From Agaricicola taiwanensis_A (GTDB lineage Bacteria > Pseudomonadota > Alphaproteobacteria > Rhizobiales > Methylopilaceae): DNA of 19,168 bases. The translations under genes and the position numbers were made by a program. Shown here piece after piece: positions 16,301 to 19,168 of the stretch. The notes below the pieces were generated by a model. The model ran no database searches, was not told the origin of the DNA, and saw only the letters and a list, made by a program, of their open reading frames with translations. The DNA lies in the NCBI GenBank assembly GCA_040394255.1, contig JBEBSP010000033.1, positions 1 to 19,168 of the forward strand, written 5' to 3'. Each line of letters starts with the position of its first letter. The first letter of the stretch is position 1.

Positions 16301-16538
16301 GGATCTCGCCGACGCCTACAAATGGTTCGCCATCGCGGCCAGCGCGGGCGACACCGACAGCGCTACCAAGCGCGACCAGGTCGCGGCCAAGCTGAAGCCC
16401 GCCACCCTCGTCGCGGCCCGCCTGGAAGCCCAGACCTGGCAACCCCTGCCCAAGGATGCCCTCGCCAACGACGAGAGCGCGCCGGAAGATGGCTGGGACG
16501 CGCCAGTGAAAGCCGCGGCCAGGGCGCCCCAGTCGTAA
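13350..16538 (+). CDS. PodJ-like polar organiser protein with coiled-coil repeats, one TM segment and Sel1 repeats
   Basis: This 1062-residue single-pass membrane protein probably organises one cell pole. The N-terminus is basic and Gly/Ala-rich, then SRASLAQWLDDVVDEF and a proline/charge-rich part to about 270. Residues about 305-590 are helical repeats of a 27-residue period (separate entry). About 600-700 is further coiled coil (RSTLERIIDRLAIQE). The TM segment is about 757-774 (TLLIGLAGILLILGSFQF), preceded by basic residues, which puts the C-terminus outside the cytoplasm. After a Thr/Pro-rich linker, four Sel1 repeats occupy about 845-1013 (for example AIKWFEKSAEQGFAPAQYRLA). The ATG at 13350 has GGAGG 6 bases upstream; an earlier in-frame ATG at 13314 lacks this. 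Layout matches PodJ/PodJS-type alphaproteobacterial localisation factors, but the coiled-coil part is divergent, so orthology is inferred. It is monocistronic, ending at a strong terminator. Confidence 0.82.
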   Translation: MASSNWGGRGQRAAGGARASRASLAQWLDDVVDEFDDKPAQAEARPQPAARRNAKKPSLDDLTAKLELLAERLNPQDDQDDEDGYVSERQSHHEQDLELNRMVAALAKRTRETEDRIASALELLTRVIAREETPAATYADNYSRPEARDFPPPPAPPPSRDDRAAESRRDMTQVEAVDTQEHGLSSVASKAEPAGPLFKSTTANASFTFVPFVVPAPKALDLPADTGVDPLPEASLPAASAPQPRLKDVVSEITARQRALAADARHDDLSRVRVLETRIAEIAAKVEATAHPAADVSAVYLTREMSDLRTAVQSLAQRVTVPLAADGSPEMLNSIYRALEGLSLRFDAQGATTMSAETLDQLRDGVEALTARLDNARPGEETRSVLNTIQRSIEHLAVRLDQAVQAPSTSEALIAMHAAIDGIGQQVSKIGNLANRSENLTSLESTIEDLIAELRSTGKGEPANPDIGTLKLSIDSLADHLSKTTSTVPAVANETLSSVERAIEELSHKLETQSPAATDTSALNTIQTAIEDLADKMERNGASGNAIEASAAIHNALEALATRIDISDQRLQKLASLEDMVQHLAKVVEDQHGSSIEAAQTAAARAIREALTELPQAGVHEEQMSALADTMIALQSQSEKAERRTVDAFESVRSTLERIIDRLAIQENAEGRGGSKPATELDPVSAARAAARRALAESNIPVEPVQDTEAGRSKRARFIAAARRATTPSLPQITTTDIEAVDETQDEVKATWKSRRTLLIGLAGILLILGSFQFGKMALKSAPKATPAAEGQQPTAAVIPQRDEVPDTTPTTPAIKDTSGLATPTADPVMTGSIPAALEIPDAIGGPVLVESARKGDAAALHEIGVRYFDGDKVERDMAKAIKWFEKSAEQGFAPAQYRLANALDKGHGIAINPGQAESWYRKAADQGHIKAMHNLAVLLAEGSLGKPDYPQAGYWFRRAADRGVRDSQYNLGVMLARGLGVNQDLADAYKWFAIAASAGDTDSATKRDQVAAKLKPATLVAARLEAQTWQPLPKDALANDESAPEDGWDAPVKAAARAPQS
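14262..15122 (+). repeat. Eleven-copy 27-residue (81-bp) degenerate repeat inside the PodJ-like gene
   Basis: The pattern L-x2-hydrophobic-x3-I-E-x-L-x3-L-D/E recurs. The central I/V/L residue falls at 312, 339, 366, 393, 420, 447, 474, 503, 530, 557 and 581. Spacings are 27 except for one 29 and a final 24. Examples are LNTIQRSIEHLAVRLD (386-401) and LNTIQTAIEDLADKME (523-538). A further related unit (LETRIAEIAAKV) may precede it at about 275. The DNA is degenerate, so the period is kept at protein level. Confidence 0.7.
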
Positions 16539-16554
16539 GAGACCATCTCTTGCG

Positions 16555-16583
16555 TTGACAGTGCCTGCCGAGCATCCTTTATG
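16555..16583 (+). promoter_or_regulatory. Candidate promoter for the TSUP gene
   Basis: A perfect TTGACA (16555-16560) is followed after 17 bases by TTTATG (16578-16583), a weak -10 with three of six matches. Transcription would start near 16590, inside the left arm of the adjacent terminator hairpin, so the new transcript would lack that arm and escape termination. Confidence is limited by the poor -10. Confidence 0.4.
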
Positions 16584-16616
16584 GCGCGGGAACGCTTCGT
16601 TTCCGCGCTATTTTCT
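16584..16616 (+). terminator. Intrinsic terminator after the PodJ-like gene
   Basis: GCGCGGGAAC (16584-16593) pairs with GTTTCCGCGC (16599-16608) over 10 bp with one G-U wobble, closing a GCTTC loop, and is followed at once by TATTTTCTC. This is a typical rho-independent terminator, 45 bases after the PodJ-like stop and only 14 bases before the TSUP start codon. Confidence 0.8.
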
Positions 16617-16630
16617 CACGGACAGAGCCC

Positions 16631-17554
16631 GTGCTGGTCTATCTTCCGATCGCCGAGATACCCGTGAACGTCCTGCTCGTTCTCGGGATGAGTCTCGCGG
16701 TCGGCTTCGTATCGGGCATGTTCGGGATCGGCGGCGGCTTCCTGATGACCCCGCTGCTCATATTCAGCGGCGTGCCCACGGCCATCGCCATCGCCACCGA
16801 AGCCAGCCAGATCGCCGCCGCCTCCATGACGGGATCGATCGCCTACTGGCGAAAGCGCGCGCTTGACCTCCGGTTGGCCGGAGTTCTCCTGATCGGAGGC
16901 CTGATCGGCACCGGCCTGGGCGTCCTGTTCGTGCGGATGCTGTCGAGGCTGGGGCAACTCGATCTCGTCATCGCCGTCGCCTATGTGGTCTTCCTGGGGA
17001 TCATCGGCGGGCTGATGCTGTTCGAAAGCGCCCGTTCCATCCTCCGCTCGCGGCGCGGCGTCGCGGCAAAACGGCGCTCCGGACAGCATCGCTGGATACA
17101 CGGCCTGCCGCTGAAGATGCGGTTCAAGCGCTCGATGATTTATGTCAGCGTGATCCCATTGATCGGCCTCGGCATCTTCATCGGCTTCGTCGGAGCGGTC
17201 CTCGGCATCGGCGGCGGGTTCATCCTGGTGCCCGCGCTGGTCTATCTCTTTCGCGTGCCGACCAACGTCGTCGTCGGCACCTCGCTGTTCCAGATTCTCG
17301 TCACCATGCTGTTCGCAACCGTACTGCACGCCGGCACCAATCAGGCCGTCGACGCGGCTCTGGCGCTGATGCTCATGGTCGGTGGCTCCATCGGCGCGCA
17401 ATTCGGCGCGCGGGCGGGGCAGAAGCTCAAAGGCGAGCATCTGCGCTTCCTGCTGGCCGCGCTGCTGCTGGCGGTCGGCGCCCGCTTTGCCGTCGACCTC
17501 ATCACGCCGCCGGTCGAGCCCTTCTCCTACACGGTGCGGGGAGAGGTCACGTGA
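16631..17554 (+). CDS. TSUP (TauE/SafE) family permease
   Basis: This 307-residue inner-membrane protein has about eight membrane segments in two related halves. Each half has the TSUP glycine motif: GMFGIGGGFLMTP (about 29-41) and AVLGIGGGFILVPA (about 189-202). A cytoplasmic basic loop (about 138-168, RSRRGVAAKRRS) joins them. The family exports or takes up small anions such as sulfite, sulfoacetate or sulfonates; the substrate here is not readable. The start is GTG at 16631 (LVYLPIAEIPVNV is the usual N-terminus of this subgroup), with only a weak GGACAG upstream. The stop overlaps the start of the next gene by four bases (GTGA). This alphaproteobacterial TSUP subgroup is commonly found next to TIGR02186 proteins, so the two likely act together. 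Confidence 0.9.
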   Translation: MLVYLPIAEIPVNVLLVLGMSLAVGFVSGMFGIGGGFLMTPLLIFSGVPTAIAIATEASQIAAASMTGSIAYWRKRALDLRLAGVLLIGGLIGTGLGVLFVRMLSRLGQLDLVIAVAYVVFLGIIGGLMLFESARSILRSRRGVAAKRRSGQHRWIHGLPLKMRFKRSMIYVSVIPLIGLGIFIGFVGAVLGIGGGFILVPALVYLFRVPTNVVVGTSLFQILVTMLFATVLHAGTNQAVDAALALMLMVGGSIGAQFGARAGQKLKGEHLRFLLAALLLAVGARFAVDLITPPVEPFSYTVRGEVT

Positions 17555-18312
17555 GACGGTTGCTGGCGGCGATGCTCCTGCTCCTTCTGCCGGCACCGGC
17601 CATGGCGGAGGGCCTGACAGTCTCGCTGTCGTCCCATCGCGTCATCATCGCCTCCAATTTCACCGGCGCCGATGTGGTGCTGTTCGGCGCCGTCGGTCGC
17701 GACGGCCTGTCGGCCTCGCGCTCCGGCGGCTATGATATCGTGGTCACCATCCGTGGCCCCCGCCGCGACATCGTGGTGCGCGAAAAGGAACGCATCGCCG
17801 GCTTCTGGGTCAATTGGGGCGCGCTCCCCTTCCCGGAGGTGCCCGAGTATCTCGCCATCATGTCATCCCGCCCGCTTCCCGAGATCGCTGATGATACCTT
17901 CCGGGCCAAACTCATGCTTGGACTGGAGGAAAGCCTGCCGCTGCCATCATCGAAGCGGCTGTCACCGGACGAGGTGAGGAAAAGCCGCGATTCGCTGATC
18001 CGCTTGAAGCGTGACGAACGGCGGTTCATCGCCAATCCGACGGGAATCACCTTCCTCAACGAGGACCTCTTCAGAACCAGCATCCCCTTGCCCGCCAACG
18101 TTCCGATCGGCGCCTTCGAGGTGGAGGTGAAGCTCTTCTCGGGCGGGGTCGTGCTGGCGACGCAGACGACCGCGCTGGAAGTGGTGAAATCCGGTTTCGA
18201 GGCCAACGTGGCCGACCTCGCGCACGAGCGCCCCTGGACCTACGGCTTCATAGCGGCCTTTCTGGCTGTCGCTTGCGGCTGGCTCGCCAGCGCCGCCTTC
18301 CGCCGGGATTGA
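17551..18312 (+). CDS. TIGR02186 family protein, membrane-anchored periplasmic
   Basis: This 253-residue protein has a signal peptide (RRLLAAMLLLLLPAPAMA, predicted cleavage after Ala19). A beta-rich periplasmic part of about 200 residues follows, opening with LTVSLSSHRVIIASNFTGADVVLFG. One C-terminal membrane segment (about 229-248, YGFIAAFLAVACGWLASAAF) ends in a short basic cytoplasmic tail. The arrangement and the NFTGADVVLFG and PLPANVPIGAFEVEVKLF segments fit the alphaproteobacterial TIGR02186 family, whose function is unknown. The start is GTG at 17551 with GGAGAG 5 bases upstream, overlapping the TSUP stop, so translation is probably coupled. A role as a partner or accessory subunit of the permease is inferred from this pairing. 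Its stop lies 8 bases from that of the convergent PdeM gene. Confidence 0.88.
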   Translation: MRRLLAAMLLLLLPAPAMAEGLTVSLSSHRVIIASNFTGADVVLFGAVGRDGLSASRSGGYDIVVTIRGPRRDIVVREKERIAGFWVNWGALPFPEVPEYLAIMSSRPLPEIADDTFRAKLMLGLEESLPLPSSKRLSPDEVRKSRDSLIRLKRDERRFIANPTGITFLNEDLFRTSIPLPANVPIGAFEVEVKLFSGGVVLATQTTALEVVKSGFEANVADLAHERPWTYGFIAAFLAVACGWLASAAFRRD

Positions 18313-18320
18313 CCCCTCGC

Positions 18321-19049
18321 TCAAGCATCTCGCAGCAGCAGTGAACCGGACACGGGGAAAGCCGACCCGTTGCCCAGCATCCACGCCGTCGGGCGGGATG
18401 ACGGGAACAGCGGCTCGAATGCCTCGTCCCGCACATTCAGGCCGCCTGTGTAGGCCCCGAAAGCCGGCAGGATCGCACGCGCACCATCGGTGACCACGCA
18501 GCGGCGGCGCATGATGTGCCCGCGCACACGGACCTTGGCGACCGGATGGAGATGGCCGGCGATCTCGCCCGCAGCATCGTCGATGCCCGGCTCATGGCGG
18601 AACGTCAGCCCGCCATGGCGCCACTCCATCAGCCAATCCCCGCTGACACAGGCAGGTCTTTCCGGATCGTGATTGCCGGCAACCCATATCCAGTCGCGCC
18701 CGCGCGCCAGCCCCGCCAGCGTGCCGGCATCTTCCGGCGCAATACGGGCATCCGCGCGCCGGTCGTGGAAACTGTCTCCCAGCGCGATCACGGCGCGCGG
18801 TCCGTAGCGCAGGCACAGCACCGCGATCCGCCCCAGCGTCGCGGCGGTGTCGTAGGGGGGCACCAGCCGCCCGCGCACCGCCTGCGCCGAACCCTTCTCC
18901 AGATGCAGGTCCGCGACCACGAGGATGCGCTCGTCAGGCCACCACAGAGCCCCGGACGGATCGATCTCGAAGGGCACGCCCGCAACCGCCATCACGGACT
19001 GCGGCCTGTCGGGGGCGAAGTCGTCGTGTCGTCGGGCGGCATCAGACAT
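18321..19049 (-). CDS. pdeM: Ligase-associated DNA damage response endonuclease PdeM
   Basis: This calcineurin-like metallophosphoesterase has 242 residues. The five motifs are complete: ADLHLEKGS (Asp47, His49), GDSFHD (Asp92), GNHDP (Asn126, His127), a RHEP histidine (His152) and GHLHP (His166, His168). A basic RGHIMRRRCVV segment and the AFGAYTGGLNV signature of PdeM follow. Family members sit in operons with an ATP-dependent DNA ligase (LigB/LigD-like), an Lhr-like helicase and an exonuclease, and are proposed to act in DNA repair. The ATG at 19049 overlaps the upstream helicase stop by 8 bases, so the two are translationally coupled. The end lies 8 bases from the opposite-strand TIGR02186 gene, leaving no room for a terminator between them. 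Confidence 0.92.
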   Translation of the reverse strand: MSDAARRHDDFAPDRPQSVMAVAGVPFEIDPSGALWWPDERILVVADLHLEKGSAQAVRGRLVPPYDTAATLGRIAVLCLRYGPRAVIALGDSFHDRRADARIAPEDAGTLAGLARGRDWIWVAGNHDPERPACVSGDWLMEWRHGGLTFRHEPGIDDAAGEIAGHLHPVAKVRVRGHIMRRRCVVTDGARAILPAFGAYTGGLNVRDEAFEPLFPSSRPTAWMLGNGSAFPVSGSLLLRDA

Positions 19050-19168
19050 CGGCGGTTCCCATGGCCTCCTCGACCAACGCGTCGGAGGCCTCCCTCAGAA
19101 GGCTGTCCTGCGCCTCGCCGGACACCAACTCGCGCCCAATCTCAAGAATCACAGGCACCGCCAGCGGC
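19042..19168 (-). CDS. Ligase-associated DNA damage response DEXH-box helicase, C-terminal 41 residues
   Basis: Only the C-terminus is visible; the gene continues beyond the right edge. The reading frame gives PLAVPVILEIGRELVSGEAQ and ends in LVEEAMGTADV before TGA. The PLAVPVxLEIGRE...GEA pattern is the typical end of the Lhr-like, ligase-associated DEXH helicase encoded next to PdeM. The 8-base overlap with pdeM supports this. Helicase motifs are outside the window, so the identification rests on this tail and on context. Confidence 0.75.
   Translation of the reverse strand, partial: PLAVPVILEIGRELVSGEAQDSLLREASDALVEEAMGTADV

Noticed and set aside
14805..16442. 545-codon minus-strand frame opposite the PodJ-like gene
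   Set aside because: It is a shadow of the Sel1/coiled-coil coding frame with no recognisable domain and no good ribosome-binding site noticed.
1..19168. tRNA, rRNA, CRISPR arrays, insertion sequences, prophage genes
   Set aside because: None were recognised on either strand by eye.

Overview
The window is about 19 kb of GC-rich (mostly around 65% G+C), gene-dense bacterial chromosome. It is most likely from an alphaproteobacterium. The reasons are a PodJ-like Sel1-repeat protein behind a CtrA-type box and a GANTC site, an alphaproteobacterial TSUP transporter paired with a TIGR02186-family protein, and a ligase-associated PdeM/helicase module. I cannot name the genus from sequence alone. 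No rRNA, tRNA, CRISPR array or recognisable insertion sequence was seen.

Layout from left to right. At 1-760 there is a compositionally different edge. It holds the C-terminal part of a PAS-LuxR regulator (+), an unrecognised 87-residue protein (-) whose 3' end overlaps it tail to tail, and an AT-rich non-coding stretch with TTAACC motifs. At 784-2504 (-) lie mscL and then a PLP-dependent class I/II aminotransferase. At 2700-6221 (+) is a large CrbS/MxtR-type hybrid histidine kinase built from a sodium:solute-symporter-like membrane domain, STAC, PAS, HisKA, HATPase and REC. Its probable partner, a CrbR/ErdR-type NarL-family response regulator, faces it at 6351-7028 (-). At 7139-13049 (-) is a beta-oxidation operon: acyl-CoA dehydrogenase, thiolase, a fused enoyl-CoA hydratase/3-hydroxyacyl-CoA dehydrogenase, and a translationally coupled YjbQ-family protein.

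A 300-bp divergent control region (13050-13349) carries two palindromes and a phased cluster of four TTAAC motifs, one pair of which forms an exact TTAA-N7-TTAA CtrA box. It leads into the PodJ-like protein (13350-16538, +). That protein has an N-terminal basic/proline-rich part, a strikingly regular 27-residue helical repeat, one transmembrane segment and C-terminal Sel1 repeats. A strong intrinsic terminator follows, and then a TSUP permease overlapping a TIGR02186-family periplasmic protein (16631-18312, +). The right edge (-) holds PdeM and the last 41 residues of the ligase-associated DEXH helicase.

How the genes may work together. In gammaproteobacteria CrbS/CrbR (MxtR/ErdR) switches on acetate and acetyl-CoA assimilation, so its position next to a beta-oxidation operon suggests a local acyl-CoA or acetate utilisation unit. 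The PodJ-like gene looks cell-cycle controlled. The items most worth a second look are the 27-residue repeat, the phased CtrA cluster, the promoter that overlaps the terminator hairpin before the TSUP gene, and the orphan small gene in the low-GC edge.
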